Part shown: positions 23,298-36,140 of the stretch, piece after piece
Numbering within the stretch: the first letter of the stretch is position 1
How the letters are laid out: each line of letters opens with the position of its first letter
DNA from: Cephalotus follicularis
Taxonomy: Eukaryota > Streptophyta > Magnoliopsida > Oxalidales > Cephalotaceae
Direction of reading: 5' to 3'
NCBI GenBank assembly: GCA_001972305.1
Contig: BDDD01000724.1
Location: 248,001 to 312,000 of the forward strand
Length of the DNA stretch: 64,000 nucleotides
Notes under the pieces: generated by a model
The model's input: the letters and a program-made list of their open reading frames with translations, nothing else
What the model was told of the DNA's origin: nothing
Database searches by the model: none
Made by a program: the position numbers and the translations under genes

Positions 23298-24186
23298 TAT
23301 TTGGACCAACAAAATACATTTTCATAAATAAAAAAATTACTCCACAATTTCTCATGTACCACGAAATGCTCCACCAAGCAATTTTCTCTAGACCCGAACA
23401 ATTTTTCCTTTTGAGAAGAAAATTAGCAATTGTTGGAATTGATCTCGTGATGAATTGCGGATATTGTATCATCCAAACAAAATTTAAATCAACACCACTA
23501 GAATTCATTCATGAAATAGAACCCGCTAGACATTTAATACAAATAAATGGATTATTCACAAGGCCTTTTCTCAAATCAACAAGACTAGGGGATTGTTCTA
23601 TTCCTCTAAAAAAACAAATTCGCCATTGGAAAGCTACGATAATTGTAGCACATTGGGATTTCGATAGTCTCCCATACAATTCTAAATTAATTACAGAAGA
23701 CTGTATCCAAAAAATTTATTCATCCCAATCATTAATACGTGTTCGCTTCAAGGTACAAACTATTTCTACTTCTTTGGTAGACTTTTATGAAAAACAATTA
23801 ACCGAAACCGTAATCAATTTCAACAACGATGAAAGATATATTTCACATAAGAAAATAATTTAAGACAAAAAAGACAAAAAACCATTCAAGAACACTAAAG
23901 AAAACAACAGAAACTCCACTCTGAAGGCAAGACACTATTCAGTAATAGTTAATCCACTCAGCAGACAAGGAATCATCCAGTTACAAGCTACAGGAATTCC
24001 ACTCACCAGAATGACCCAGAATGACTTCATCCATGACAACTCCAACAAACTCCACTCAAACAAAGATGACTTGATTCTCCTCTCATTCAATCTTATAAAA
24101 GGATGGCTACTCCTCACAATCAAGACGAGTTCTAGAAGTTCTACAAATTCCAAAAAATTCTTCCAAGTTAGAACTTCCACTCATTA
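23298..24186 (+). pseudogene. Endogenous pararetrovirus remnant: 3' coding region
   Basis: A 192-residue frame (23285-23863, starting inside the D duplication) is the longest open stretch, with further broken coding-like sequence to about 24186. It has no motif I can name. It lies between the RT-like fragment and a promoter/leader-like region, the position of the last ORF end in a caulimovirid genome. Identity is inferred from context and from the AT-rich codon style it shares with 18326-19151. Confidence 0.5.
24094..24102 (+). promoter_or_regulatory. TATA box of a pararetrovirus-like promoter
   Basis: TATAAAAGG follows a C/T-rich stretch and precedes a long non-coding leader, as in caulimovirid pregenomic promoters. 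It is probably inactive given the state of the surrounding DNA. Confidence 0.45.
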
Positions 24187-24250
24187 AAACCATTCTCCAG
24201 TATTTGTAAACCATTCTCCAGTATTTGTAACCGTCCTCCAGTATTGTAAT
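24187..24250 (+). repeat. 22-bp tandem repeat downstream of the TATA box
   Basis: Three copies of a unit around 'ccattctccagtatttgtaa' lie just downstream of the TATA box; the last copy is diverged. Confidence 0.7.
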
Positions 24251-24880
24251 CATTCCGGCATAGTTTCGGCAACCACTCACTGTAAGTATTGTAAGTATTT
24301 CATGTGATTAAATAAATTCAAGTACTGTTCCTTCAACTATTTATCAGTTTTTCAAATAACTGTTCATTATTCAGACACTATTCATTGAGTTTTTCGGTAA
24401 TTGTTCCGGTAAAATTCCCTGAATCAAAGGCAAAATATTATATTCAACTGTTATTTAACTGATCCATTAACATGGTCGATTCATCCGCCTGACAGTGTGG
24501 AGAAAGTTAAAACTTTCATTTAATTTTGTTAAAGATCCATCTTCTTGTGCAGACTACCACCAGTAGTGTGGTACCTTAAACTTTTATTCATTTACTTATT
24601 TACTTCAAGTATTCAAAAGGATCCATCTACCAGGCAGATTATCGCCGATTAGCGTGGAATCTTTTCCATTTAACTTATTCAATATTTTAAATTCAATTTA
24701 TATTCTCTTTTATTTCAATCATTTTATTCCAGTCATTTCAATTATTAAGTCATTTAATCATTATCTCTTTCTACCTTTCTCAATTTTACTGTTTTTTATT
24801 AATTCACCTAGTAATTTATCTCCCTTTAAATTGCTACTTGCCTCCGCTCCCCAAATAGTATCAGAGGTTTGAAAAAAAAA
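24251..24880 (+). other. Pararetrovirus leader with tRNA-Met primer-site-like end
   Basis: A non-coding, AT-rich leader contains a candidate polyadenylation signal (AATAAA near 24309). Two imperfect copies of a motif with 'aggatccatct' / 'agatccatctt' occur. Near 24856 'agtatcagaggt' resembles the tRNA-Met primer-binding site TGGTATCAGAGG with two changes. Confidence 0.45.
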
Positions 24881-25210
24881 ATTGTTGAAGACCTATGTGT
24901 ATGAAATAATTTATCTAGCATCTAATTCTTGAAATCGGGAGCAATTTAATGATTAAATAAATTGCTACTTACATCTCCCTTTATATATGGGTCCTGATGA
25001 TTATAAGGAATTTAATGGTTTAAAGTTTAAAGAAAATTGACATGTAAGTAGCAATTTAAAGGCAGATAAATTACTAGGTGAATTAATAAAAACAGTAAAA
25101 TTAAGAAAGAAAGAAAGAGATAATGATTAAATGACTTAATAATTGAAATGACTGGAATAAAATGACTGAAATAAAAGAGAATGTAAATTGAATTTAAAAT
25201 ACTGAAGAAG
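24657..25210. repeat. Inverted repeat of the leader (arms 24657-24842 and 25043-25210)
   Basis: The right arm is the reverse complement of the left arm over about 170-185 bp with few mismatches, with a loop of about 200 bp. The two arms are leaders of two pararetrovirus copies placed head to head. Confidence 0.8.
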
Positions 25211-25768
25211 TTAAATGTGCGAAACCTATATGGCAACCTTAAACTAAAGAGATATTTGTTTACGGAATAAACAAATTTAACTATGAAGCTAAACAATCAT
25301 ACAAGGACAAATAATACAATTGTAAGTAAAGAGAGAAGGGATAGAGAGAGTGCAACCGAATTTATAGTGGTTCGGCAAAATCCGTGCCTACGTCCACTTT
25401 CTCAAGACTCCCTTGAGATACCACTAGAGACCACTAACAACCTTTGATTTTGGCTTGCGGGTGCAAATCAAAGAAAACCACCTTACACCGGGTTCACTTC
25501 CCGCCGATAATCCTACTAAGGGTTCACTCCCCTTGATTATCTCACTAAGGGTTTTGACACCCCTTTTACAATGAAAGATTTGAAAGAAGGGTTTTGTGTT
25601 TACAATGTAACCTCCGAAGGTTGGATATGAAAGTGTTGACAATATCTAGATACAAGTTTTGGATATGAAAGTGTAGACTTGCTCTTGATGTTCTTCTCTT
25701 TTGATATGAAAGTTGAGCTCTTATTCTTAGATTGTGCAAAATTTCTCTTGATCTTGTTTCTTGGACTC

Positions 25769-25778
25769 TATATATAGC
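25769..25778 (-). promoter_or_regulatory. TATA box of LTR H
   Basis: CTATATATAG lies between the motif array (upstream on the minus strand) and the conserved leader, the expected place of an LTR core promoter. Confidence 0.5.
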
Positions 25779-25980
25779 TTTCTTCAGTTTATGGCCATTG
25801 TAAAAGTGTTATAGCCATTGCTTGTTGTCTTCGAAGTTATTGCTTCAAAGTCGGCTCTTTAAAATGCGATCAATAATTTTCCAGTTGCGCAAAGCATCGA
25901 CGGTGTCGCATAAAGCGTCGACGCTTATGTTACTGTTATGCGTTGAATTTGAAATTTCTCGCTCTGTCCGCTAGCGCTTT

Positions 25981-28499
25981 TGTAATATCTCATTGCTATG
26001 CGTATATGTTTATCGTTGGATGTATACCTTTTGTTTTGTTATGTGCTATGGTTTGTGGACCTCTTTGATTTTATTTTGAATTTCTTTTATTTTGTTTTCT
26101 GGGCACAAAGCGCCGACGTTGTATTTAGAACCGCCGACACTTTGGGTGTTGTGTGACACGTTGACGCCTAAACGTGTGACTTTCACGCGATTTGTATTTA
26201 AGTGTTTAACCGTCGACGCTTTAAGTAAACAGTCGATGCTTTAGTTGGCTTTCCATACCAGTTTGGACGGTGACATGTTTAAGGAAAAAGGGGTTTTTGC
26301 CATTTTTGTTGATCTGATTTTCCTTCTATGTTCGAAACCGAATCTGCATGAAAGGAAACTTATTAGTTGCACGATTTTACCATTAATTTGACACGTTTTT
26401 GTTGTTTTAAAACTGATCACTACAATTCTTTGAAAATCATCTGCACATTTTAACAAACACGAACAGCAACTTTGCAAGCCTTTTTTTTTCATCGTTTTTG
26501 ACGTCTTTTGAAGGTAATTTCTAAACGAAAATTGTAGTTTGTAGTTTCTATATCACCCATTAATTTGTATTGAAACATGCTAGAATTTATTTTTGAGCAT
26601 GATTTTAGAGGCCTGTTGAAACTAATTTTCTGTTGTTCTTAAATTGTTCATATATGAGATTTTGTGCATATTTTGTTTTACTGATATTTTGATCAAATAA
26701 ATTCTGCTGTAGATACGTATATGTTATTGTTTTAAACTATAGGAAACAAAAATCAGATTATAGTTCATGATTTTGTAAACTATTTTAAAACCATGTTTTG
26801 ACATGAACATGCTATGCTAAACTTGTTATTTTCATGATTGTGTATTTATAATCACCATACTGATAGTTACAGACTCATATGACATGTTTTTAAGTCTGGT
26901 TATTGCTACTATAACTTCTGTATATGAAAAAGATGAGTTATTCATGAAATTGAAACTATTTTCTACAACTGGTATTTTGCATTCGACGCAAACCGTCGAC
27001 GCTTATTCCTTGAGCGTCGTCGCTTTGTAATGTTTTATGCTGTGTATAGTCGACGCTTTGTCCTTTTATGCAATGAAACCGTCGACGCCTAAGGATAAAT
27101 TGTCGACGCTTTATGGTAGTTTTGATGTTTCGTTCTTTTTATGTTATGTGATGTTTGGGCTTAAATGCCTAGGTCTTTATATCATCTATGGTGGAGTTTA
27201 GGACACTCTAGGGTACTTTTGTCCGGTATTCGTGATTGTTTAGATTTTTTCGACCAGCTAAAGTACGGATTCTTCGTTCTTTCGTACTCCTTTGATTTAA
27301 TTGAATTTCCATTATTCGATAATTTTGTACGGATTTATGTTTCTGGTTTTATTCAAAATAAAATTCATATTTTGATTGGATATCCTCATTTTGATAATAA
27401 TTTTATTGAAACGGAATTATTATTGTTACATCGGATATTAATTTTTAATTTACATATTTTCTGCTATCGAAAATGTGTTATTGTTTTGGACATGGCTTCC
27501 ACTTTAGGGAGTATGTTAAACTTCAGATACATATCGGATTTTGATTTTGATTTTTGATATGAAAGTATGATCCTCTTTAAATAAATTCAAATATGTCTGG
27601 AGACAGATTACATAAGTACGTTTTAGAATTGTTTTAGCATAATAACATACAGAGAAAAACCCTACCTATGAGGTATCATAGGCATGTCCTTTGGCACGGA
27701 GGATATGACACCTACTGTGGCGGTGTTATTGGTCTACGACGTCTATTTGAAATATGTATCCTGAGGGTAGGATATGGGTCTTTTTGAGGAGTATGAGTAT
27801 ACTCTAGTTATTGTCAGAATTCAGAAATTCAGTATTGGGATTGTTTGTGTAGTGCCGTACATGACTTTTCCGTCAGAGCACGTGGGCCTCGCGAACCCCT
27901 TGCACCTATATATGTATGTATGTCAGAAATTCTCTGTTATGGAATTATGAAATCAGATAATGTTTTGAAATATGATATTCTACTATTCATAAAGTTATGA
28001 TGGTTTTATAACTGCTCATTTTTAAATATTCTGCTTTACATCTTAAAGAATATTTACTATGTTACTTTACTGAATTTAAAGTTCAAGTTATTCTGTCTAC
28101 CGTTTATTGTTTAATTTCCTTATCCGTACTGAGGTTTACTCAGCCGCGTTTTTGTTTTTATGCGGCAGGTTTCCAGAAGGATGGGGGAAACGTGTGATGA
28201 GAGTTACCCACTTATCAGAGGATCAGCTAGGAGTTGATCCATTGTGTTTTCAGTAGTGTTGATCATATTTTGAGTTAATAGCAGACTAGTTTCCTCTTAA
28301 AAAGTATTTGGATATCGGATTATGGTTTGTTTTTATTTATGGATGGTTAAATTTTCAGACTCTATTTTATATCAATTTGTTATAAGTTATGATATTAGAC
28401 CACCACATCCGTTTCGCATCAGTCTATTGTTTAGGTATTCCGTTATGATTTAGTTTGGTATTATGACCTGTAAGGGCTCCCACCATCGGGGGTGTTACA
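25981..28499 (+). repeat. Element F 5' LTR
   Basis: It is a close copy of 47094-49633. GTCGAC-core motifs lie in two clusters, 26105-26245 and 26990-27110, several matching CCGTCGACGCTTT. The 130-residue frame at 27165-27557 falls in the LTR, is broken in the other copy and is not taken as a gene. Confidence 0.92.
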
Positions 28500-28504
28500 G
28501 TTTG

Positions 28505-28516
28505 TGGTATCAGAGA
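28505..28516 (+). other. Primer-binding site of element F
   Basis: TGGTATCAGAG starts 5 bases after the 5' LTR and is complementary to the initiator tRNA-Met 3' end. Confidence 0.85.
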
Positions 28517-28674
28517 TATAGGTTTTGTTTCCTTAGAAGACCTAACTACGTTTGACCTGTGAGATTGGGTAGACACTGGGTTAGGACTTTTCGTTAGAAT
28601 CTTTTGATGTGTCTTTTCTTTTTGATACTATGATCCTTTTTTTTTCTTCATCTTGTCCTGGTTTTGTTGCGTAG

Positions 28675-30170
28675 ATGGCACGAACAAGAAACACCCCTCG
28701 GAGGATCGAACCAGTTGTGGCTCAGGATGGAGCAAGAAATGAGCCTGCAATTGACGAGATGGTTAGACAAGCTGTGGCTCAGGAAGTGAACTGAGTGATG
28801 CAACAACAGCAAAATCATGAGCACGGTCATCGTGAGCAAAATCAGTTGATGCTCATATAGCTAGGGGAGCTGGGGACCATCCTGATACTCCAATTTATGT
28901 ATGGCTGGAAAGGTTCCAAAAACAGAGACCGCGATCCTTTACTTCGGGGCCAACACCAGTGGAGGCTGAGCATTGGATTGCTCATTTGGAGAAGATTTTC
29001 GATGTGCTGGAATGCGGTGACGACCAGAAGGTTAAGTTGGCTGCGTATAAGCTGGAGGGTGATGCCCAGACATGGTGGAATACCTTGAAGACAGCTAAGG
29101 GTGGAGGTTTTGTTGAGACTTTATCTTGGTCTGATTTCTGTGAGATCTTTTATCAGCAGTATTTCCCCACTGCTGATAAAGAGGCTTATGCTAGGGAGTT
29201 TTTAATGACGAGACAGAACGAAGGTGAGTCTATTACCAAGTTTTTAGCCTTGTTTACCAGGTTGGCAGGCTTTGCAGGACCTACAGTGGGGTCGGCAGCA
29301 GAACAGGCAGAAAAGTTTAAATGGAAGTTGCATTATCAGCTTAGGGGTAAGCTGATTAACTCAAGGTTTACAGATGTGTCAGAGGTTGCGAACGCAGCCA
29401 AGAACATAGAAATGGAAATATTGGATTTTCAGGCTGCTCGTTTAGAAGGAGAAGAGAAGAGAAATAGGGGAGATTCTCATGGACAAAATTCGGGACAGCA
29501 GGGTAAGGGCCGAAATGGTAAGCAGCAAAAGAAAAATAAGAATCAAGGAGCTGCTAGTGGGGGTAATCCCAATGTTCAGATTGCACAGTGCGAGACTTGT
29601 GGAAAGAGGCATCCATTTGGGAATTGTTACAAGGCTTCAGGAGCATGCTTTGTGTGCGGACAGCAGAGCCATCGTTTTATGGATTGCACAGACCCTCGGG
29701 CAAAGGAGAGGAAAGGTAATAGCGGAGACGCAGGACAGCACAATGTAGGTGGCCGAGTCTTTACTTTGACTACTCATCAGGCAGCGGGTGCTCTAGGTAC
29801 TGTTTCGGGTTATATCTCTATTTGTAGTCGTATGGCTTATGTTTTGTATGATACTGGATCGACTCACTCAGTAGTAGCGAGGTCTTTTGTTCGGCACCTT
29901 GGGGTGCCATCTCTATCTCTGGATCCCGTTTTGGTTCTTTCGACCTCTATGGGGACATCTGTTGTGATATCTGAATGTTTTCGTGCTTGTCCTATTGCTT
30001 TTGATGATCGTGTTCGAGATGCGGATCTTTTCCTGATGGATATGGATGACTTCGACATGATTCTTGGCATGGATTGGTTAGATCGCCATCATGCCATGAT
30101 TGACTGTCGCACTCGGAGGGTTTTGTTTGGGGATGTGGATAGGCCTGATTTTGTTTATCAGGGTTCATAG
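28675..30170 (+). pseudogene. Element F gag and aspartic protease
   Basis: An ATG at 28675 starts a short N-terminal part that is broken by stops and a frameshift. From 28959 a 403-residue frame continues with the gag core ('AEHWIAHLEKIFDVLECGDDQ', 'AYKLEGDAQTWWNTL') and a CCHC knuckle ('CFVCGQQSHRFMDC'). The aspartic protease follows ('LYDTGSTHSVVARSF' with the catalytic Asp-Thr-Gly, and 'MILGMDWLDRHHAMIDC'). A TAG at 30168-30170 ends it before RT. Gag and protease are on one frame, as is usual for this lineage. Confidence 0.9.
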
Positions 30171-30885
30171 TCGAGAAAAGAAGTTAAGGTTATTTATGCT
30201 TTCAAGGCTAGAAAGTTGGTAGCTAAGGGTGCTAAGGGTTACCTAGCTGTTGTAAAAGACGTCTCTAAGGATGAGCCTCACCTTGAAGACTATCCGGTTG
30301 TTAGAGAGTTTTCAGATGTGTTTTCCGGACGAGTTACCGGGTTTGCCACCGCAACGGGAAGTGGAGTTTACCATCGAGCTCATTCCCGGAGCGGCACTAA
30401 TATCTGAAGCACCTTACAGGATGGAACCGTTAGAATTGCAAGAACTGAAGGAACAGTTACAAGAATGGTTGGATCGGGGTTTTATCAGGCCTAGTGTTTC
30501 ACCGTTGGGAGCACCGGTTCTTTTTGTCAGGAAGAAGGATGGGTCCATGAGGTTGTGCATAGACTACATAGAGCTTAATCAAATCACTATTAGAAATAAA
30601 TACCCTTTGCCTAGGATTAATGACCTTTTTGATCAACTCCAAGGTGCACGGTATTTTTCTAAGATCGATTTGAGATCGGGCTATCATCAGCTACGGGTAA
30701 AAGATGAAGACATAGCTGAGACTGCTTTTCGTACACGGTACGGACATTATGAATTTCTGGTGATGCCATTTGGACTTACAAATGCACCGGCAGTCTTTAT
30801 GGATTTGATGAATCGGGTGTTTCATGAATACTTGGACAAGTTTGGGATTCTGTTCATTGATGACATCCTTGTGTATTCCAAGTAG
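30171..30885 (+). pseudogene. Element F reverse transcriptase
   Basis: After a frameshift near 30330 the frame runs through '[20 protein letters not shown]', '[18 protein letters not shown]', '[12 protein letters not shown]' and '[12 protein letters not shown]' to the intact active-site box '[11 protein letters not shown]'. It ends at TAG 30883-30885; homologous sequence continues in the same frame. The catalytic aspartates are present. Confidence 0.9.
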
Positions 30886-32898
30886 AGAGAAGAACATGAA
30901 GCTCAACTTTGTATAGTGCTGGGTGTTTTGAGGAAGAATCAGCTTTATGCGAAGTTTTCGAAATGTGAGTTTTGGTTGGAGCAGGTGACATTCTTAGACC
31001 ATGTGGTTACAACATATGGTATTAGTGTAGATCCTGCTAAGGTTGAGGCTATTACCAAATGGCCGAGGCCTACTACAGTAACGGAAGTTAGGAGTTTTTT
31101 GGGTTTGGCTGGCTATTATAGGAGGTTTGTGGAAGGTTTATCCTCCATAGAATTGCCACTGACCCAACTTCTAAGAAAAGGACCCAAGTTTGTGTGGAAC
31201 GAAGAAAGGGAAGCAAGTTTTGAGAAATTGAAGAACGGTCTGGTATCTCCACCAATTCTTCGGTTACCGTCTGGGTCAGGGGGATACCAGATATACAGTG
31301 ATGCTTCAAAGAAGGGTTTGGGAAGTGTTCTAATACAGCACGGTCATGTGATAGCTTATGCTTTAAGACAGTTGAAGCCTTATGAAGTGAACTACCCTAC
31401 ACATGATCTGGAGTTAGCAGCTATGGTTTTTGCGTTGAAGATTTGGAGGCACTATTTGTACGGAGAAACTTGTGATGTTTTCACTGATCACAAGAGTCTC
31501 AAGTACATCTTCACGCAAAAGGAGTTGAATATGCGACAGAGGAGTTGGTTGGAGCTACTGAAGGACTATGACCTGAATATTCAATACCACCCTGGTAAAG
31601 CAAACGTGGTAGCTGATGCTTTGAGTAGAAAGAGTTCTGCAAGTGTAGCAGCTTTGCTTACTCAGCCGCAGTTGATAGCAGATATGGAACGGTTGGACTT
31701 GAACTTGTTTGTTCGGGGTTCTGGTGGATATTTTGCTGATATGAGTATTGAGCCTACTCTTATATCTCGGATTAAGGCGGCTCAGAGTGATGATGGTGAA
31801 CTATGGGTCTTAGTCCAGAATGTTGATAAGGGTAAACAGTCAGAGTTCTGGGTGGATAAACATGGAGTGATCTGGTTGGGTAGTCGGTTGTGTGTGCCGA
31901 CGGATACTACTATCAGGAATGCTGTTTTGTCAGAGGCACACAACTCTCCGTTCTCTATACATCCAGGTTCTACAAAAATGTATAGGGACTTGAAGCGAAA
32001 CTTCTGGTGGAATGGAATGAAGAGGGGTGTAGTAGAGTATGTTGGGAGGTGTTTGATCTGTCAGCAGGTTAAGATTGAGCACCAACGAGCCAGTGGTTTG
32101 TTGCAGCCCTTGGAGGTTCCAGTTTGGAAATGGGAGAGCTTAGCGATGGACTTTGTTATAGGGTTGCCAAGGACGTTCAAGAGGAATGATACTATCTGGG
32201 TAGTGGTGGATCGTTTGACTAAATCGGCACATTTCTTAGCTATCCGGGAGGACTTTTCTGTAGGCCGGTTGGCGGAGGTTTTCCAGCGAGAGATTGTGAG
32301 ACATCACGGGACACCTGTATCCATTGTTTCGGATAGGGATCCTCGTTTCACGTCTAGATTTTGGAAGGGATTCCAGAAGGCTTGGGGAACACGGCTCAAC
32401 TACAGTACAGCTTTCCACCCACAGACAGATGGACAGTCAGAGAGGGCCATCCAGACTTTGGAGGACATATTGAGGTCTTGCGCATTAGAGTGGGCTGGAA
32501 ACTGGGATGAGTATCTGAGCTTGGTGGAGTTTGCCTATAATAATAGTTGGCATACTAGCATTCGGATGGCTCCGTTTGAGGCACTGTATGGGAGGAAATG
32601 TCGATCTCTGACATGTTGGGATGAGGTTGGAGAGAGAGTCATCGAAGGACCTGAGCTAGTTCAGATCACTACTGATAAAGTAACTATAGCTAGGGAGAGA
32701 CTGAAAGCAGCTCAATCCCGACAGAAGAGTTATGCGGACAAACATCGGAGGGAATTGGAGTTTAGAGTTGGTGAACACGTGTTTCTGAAAGTTTCACCAT
32801 GGAAAGGAATCCGAAGGTTTGGGCTGAAAGGAAAGTTGAGTCCACGGTTTATCGGACCGTTTGAAGTTCTGGGAAAGGTTGGAGCGGTTGCTTACTGA
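30886..32898 (+). pseudogene. Element F RT C-terminus, RNase H and integrase
   Basis: A single 660-residue frame (from 30916) carries the RT connection and RNase H ('[15 protein letters not shown]', '[11 protein letters not shown]', '[16 protein letters not shown]'). The integrase zinc region has '[15 protein letters not shown]' and '[12 protein letters not shown]'. The catalytic core has acidic residues in 'MDFVIGLP', '[13 protein letters not shown]' and 'DGQSERAIQ'. This is the best-preserved polymerase region in the window. The stop at 32896 is TGA in place of a sense codon ('VAY*LALPP'). Confidence 0.93.
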
Positions 32899-33110
32899 TT
32901 AGCTTTGCCTCCACAGTTATCTCATGTTCATAACGTGTTCAATGTGTCTATGTTGAGGGGTTACCAGTACCATCCCTTGCATGTGGTTCACCATCCTTTT
33001 GATAGCATTTGCGAGGACTTGTCTTGCGATGAGGAGGCTGAGGCTATTTTAGATAGACAGGAGAGGGTTACTCGTAGTAAGACTATCCCTTTTGTAAAAG
33101 TCTTGTGGAA
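32899..33110 (+). pseudogene. Element F chromodomain region, interrupted by G
   Basis: 'HNVFNVSMLRGYQYHP' to 'VPFVKVLWKN'-like sequence leads into the chromodomain, which is cut at GAATC (33111-33115). The remaining codons lie at 46970-47040 ('EATWELEEHIREKYPRLFE', then TAA), after element G. The two pieces share one reading frame across the insertion. Confidence 0.9.
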
Positions 33111-34672
33111 GAATCTGTAACGCCCAGTATTTTCCTGAATGTAATATTTCGATTTATGATGTAATGAGCATGTTGAGTTTTGGACTCAAACGACGCTTAC
33201 AAACCTTAGTTATGTTTTGGAAATGGAATGTGTATGTCAAAGCTTGAAACGGCGCTGTTCTGGGAGAAAGACATCGACATCTTTGGAAAGACGTCGACGC
33301 CTATAGGAACCGAGGTACACATGAATGCATGGGCATGCACGTCGACTTTGGGAGAAGGCATCGACACCTTCTTACAAAAATGGAAAAGACATCGACGTCT
33401 AAGTAAAGGCGTCGACGCCTTTTTAAAGAACATCTGTCGTGCTTTTTCGCTGGCAGAGTAACATGCAAGGGGATCTTTGGGGGCTTTACCGGATGCCTTT
33501 ACAAGTGCATGGTAACGAATGGATCATGATGGGGTGTTGCCTGGCACGCTCCAAACATGCCCTCACATGGAACATGCAAGGAGGAACCACCCTCACATGC
33601 AGCCTGCAAAAGAAAGAAGAATAGAAAACATAAAGGAAAGGCAGAGACCTGGAAAGTGGGAGAGAGCACGAGGGTAGCTTGTTAAATGCAAGGGAAGAAT
33701 ATTAGAAGGGGAGCAATCTGCATAAGAACAACCCTCCCCACTTATCTCTTACATTTTAAAACACCAGAGGAAAAAAAGAAAGGGAACAGTGAGTGTGAGA
33801 GCCACCATTGTTGAGCAAGGAAGCTTGGAGCTTGCACACCAACTGCTAGGACGAACCAGGGAGCTTCCAAGACGTACCTGGGGACTCAAGTGACTTCGTG
33901 CAATACTAAAAGAGGTGGACTTTCGGCTTCTAACTTGAGGCCAGAGGTAGGGGAAAGCCATACTGTAAATTCGAGTTTGATATCCATGCATGGTTATGGT
34001 TTTGGATGTATAAAATGCATAATTCTTGTACTGATTTTGTTACTGGATTGACGCCATGAGAGGCTAGATATGTTTTGAATATCTGCATGTTAGTTCCTTG
34101 CCTTGATTACCTATCATTATGCATGATTGTGGGTTGTTAAGGCCACTATTTGTTAAGCCGTGAGGTAGAAGACGACTACTGTGGGAAAAGACATCGACGC
34201 CTTTTATATAAACATCGACGACTTTGTAGTTTTGCCTTGTTCTGATCGAAAGGGATCGACGTCTATGGAAAGACATCGACGCCCTAGGCTGCTTACCAGG
34301 ATTTTTTGACGTGAAAGACATCGACGCCTAAGGTTCCTACCTTAACGCGTCGACACCATCAACAATACGCTGTCATTTTAAGGTTCCAGACCTTGAGCGT
34401 CGGAGTGTATGAAATGGACATCGACGCCTTCTATAGAAGAACGCGCTGACACTGACACTTGGACATCGACGCCTGATGGAAAAGACATCGACCCCTTTTC
34501 GGAAGACGTCGACGTCTTTGTTACTGTTTGGGATTTTCTTCATCCAATGATACGAAACGACCCTGATTCCTGTTAAGGTGCATTTGAGCATATGTATGCT
34601 TTGCATATGCACTGTTTACTGCCTGCTTGTATACTGTTTGTGAATTGTTTATGATTTCTAAAGTATTGGTAT

Positions 34673-35852
34673 TGTCACACCCCGCTTCACAAGAACATAT
34701 AAAGTGGTGGCAATTAACATATAAATCCGGCTTATACAAAATACCATAAATTTTAAACTTTCCATATTCATTAACAACTTGCGGTCCCAGCATGCCCGGG
34801 AGAGTGACACGTGGACAGTCGGCTGTTACCCAAAACAGTCGGCTGGACCACCACACAGTCGGCTGCCTTCCTTGGCAGTCGGCTGTCACCAACAACAGGA
34901 AGAACCTGTAATTCCAGGCACAACAGTCGACTGGCTCCAGTGCCCAGTCAACTGTTCTCCTTAGACAGTCGACTGTTACCCAAAACAGTCGACTGCTAGC
35001 CTTGGACAGTCGGCTGTTATCCCAAGACAGTCGACTGCCCACACGGGCAGTGCCCAAAAACAGCAGCAAAACACACACTTCAATCCACATTTAAACCATT
35101 ACCAGCCACAAACATTATCACCACAACACATATCCATGCTTCTATCACAATATCACATATGCATTTCACTCATAACATCATTATAAATGACTTTGAATCA
35201 CAAATATAGCTTTCCCCTACTTTAGAACTCCAAGTTAGGAGTTGCAATCCGCTTCTTTAAGTCCTAGATCCGAGGTCCTTGCAATCCTAGGTGCGTCTAG
35301 CAGCCTCCACAAGTTCGATTCCTCCGCTGATCCGGCCTACAAGCCCACGGTTCAACACAACTCCTTATGTCCACAACACAAACACACACACTTTCACTCT
35401 CAAACTCACCTTCAAAAACACTTGAAATCCAAGGAGAAAGATGGAGATTTGAGAAAGGAAACTTGTGTTTTTATTGAGGAAATCCGGCCTCCTCTCCTGC
35501 CTTTATGCCCAAATGCCAAAACACTCTCACTTCTATCAATTTAAGGCTAAAAACACGTGGGCGTCTGGCGCCTGGCAGTCGACTGCCATGCCTCGGCAGT
35601 CGACTGTTTCTGCCGACACTCAAAACAGTCGGCTGTTTCCTCACAACAGCCGGCTGCTGCCTTCACCAGGGGAGTCCAGTCGGCTGCCTCCCTGTGGCAG
35701 TCGGCTGCCCCCTGCACCAAAAGCACACTAACACACTTTTTCTTGCAACTTTCATCACACCAAGGGGAAAAACACAATTCTCATTAATTCCACGTATAAA
35801 ATTACTTTTAAAAATGCAATATTACACCTTAACGAAAATCCCGGGCGTTACA
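34673..35852 (-). repeat. Element M 3' LTR
   Basis: CAGTCG(A/G)CTG motifs cluster at 34812-35045 and 35570-35710. The outer parts match 37089-37165 and 38330-38707. The polypurine tract (minus strand 'ccttgaaggaggtgtgga') lies directly outside it at 35853-35870. Confidence 0.88.
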
Positions 35853-36140
35853 TCCACACCTCCTTCAAGGAATTTCGTCCTCGAAATTAAAACAACACAG
35901 GGACAAATGAGAACAATGCTCTCGCATTTTCTCTTCTATGCTCCCTAGTCTGTCCACGGCCACAGCCGCATATGGTTCACCTTCACTTACAACCCTTACA
36001 AGGAGTTGGTCCTCCCCAAACTCTTGCTTATAACACAGACGGTCCGTAGACCCAGAACAATTCTTATTGGTAACAACAAGTCACTTACAAGAGCAAAAGA
36101 AAACAAACTTATGCTTAAAACAAAAGTAGGGACTGTTACC

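Noticed and set aside
23285..23863. Possible host gene
   Set aside because: No exon structure or known host domain; continuous with pararetrovirus DNA and interrupted only by D.
27165..27557. 130-residue frame in the F 5' LTR
   Set aside because: It lies inside an LTR, is interrupted in the 3' LTR copy and has no known motif.
33260..34520. Short palindromic repeats that might suggest a CRISPR array
   Set aside because: Spacing and repeats are irregular, the motif is only 10-16 bp, it lies inside LTRs in a plant genome, and no cas-like gene is near.
35505..35948. 147-residue frame and similar frames at 34779-34999, 35557-35787 and 38360-38716
   Set aside because: They are read through CAGTCG(A/G)CTG arrays in M LTRs and repeat the same short peptide words in several frames; LTR by-products.
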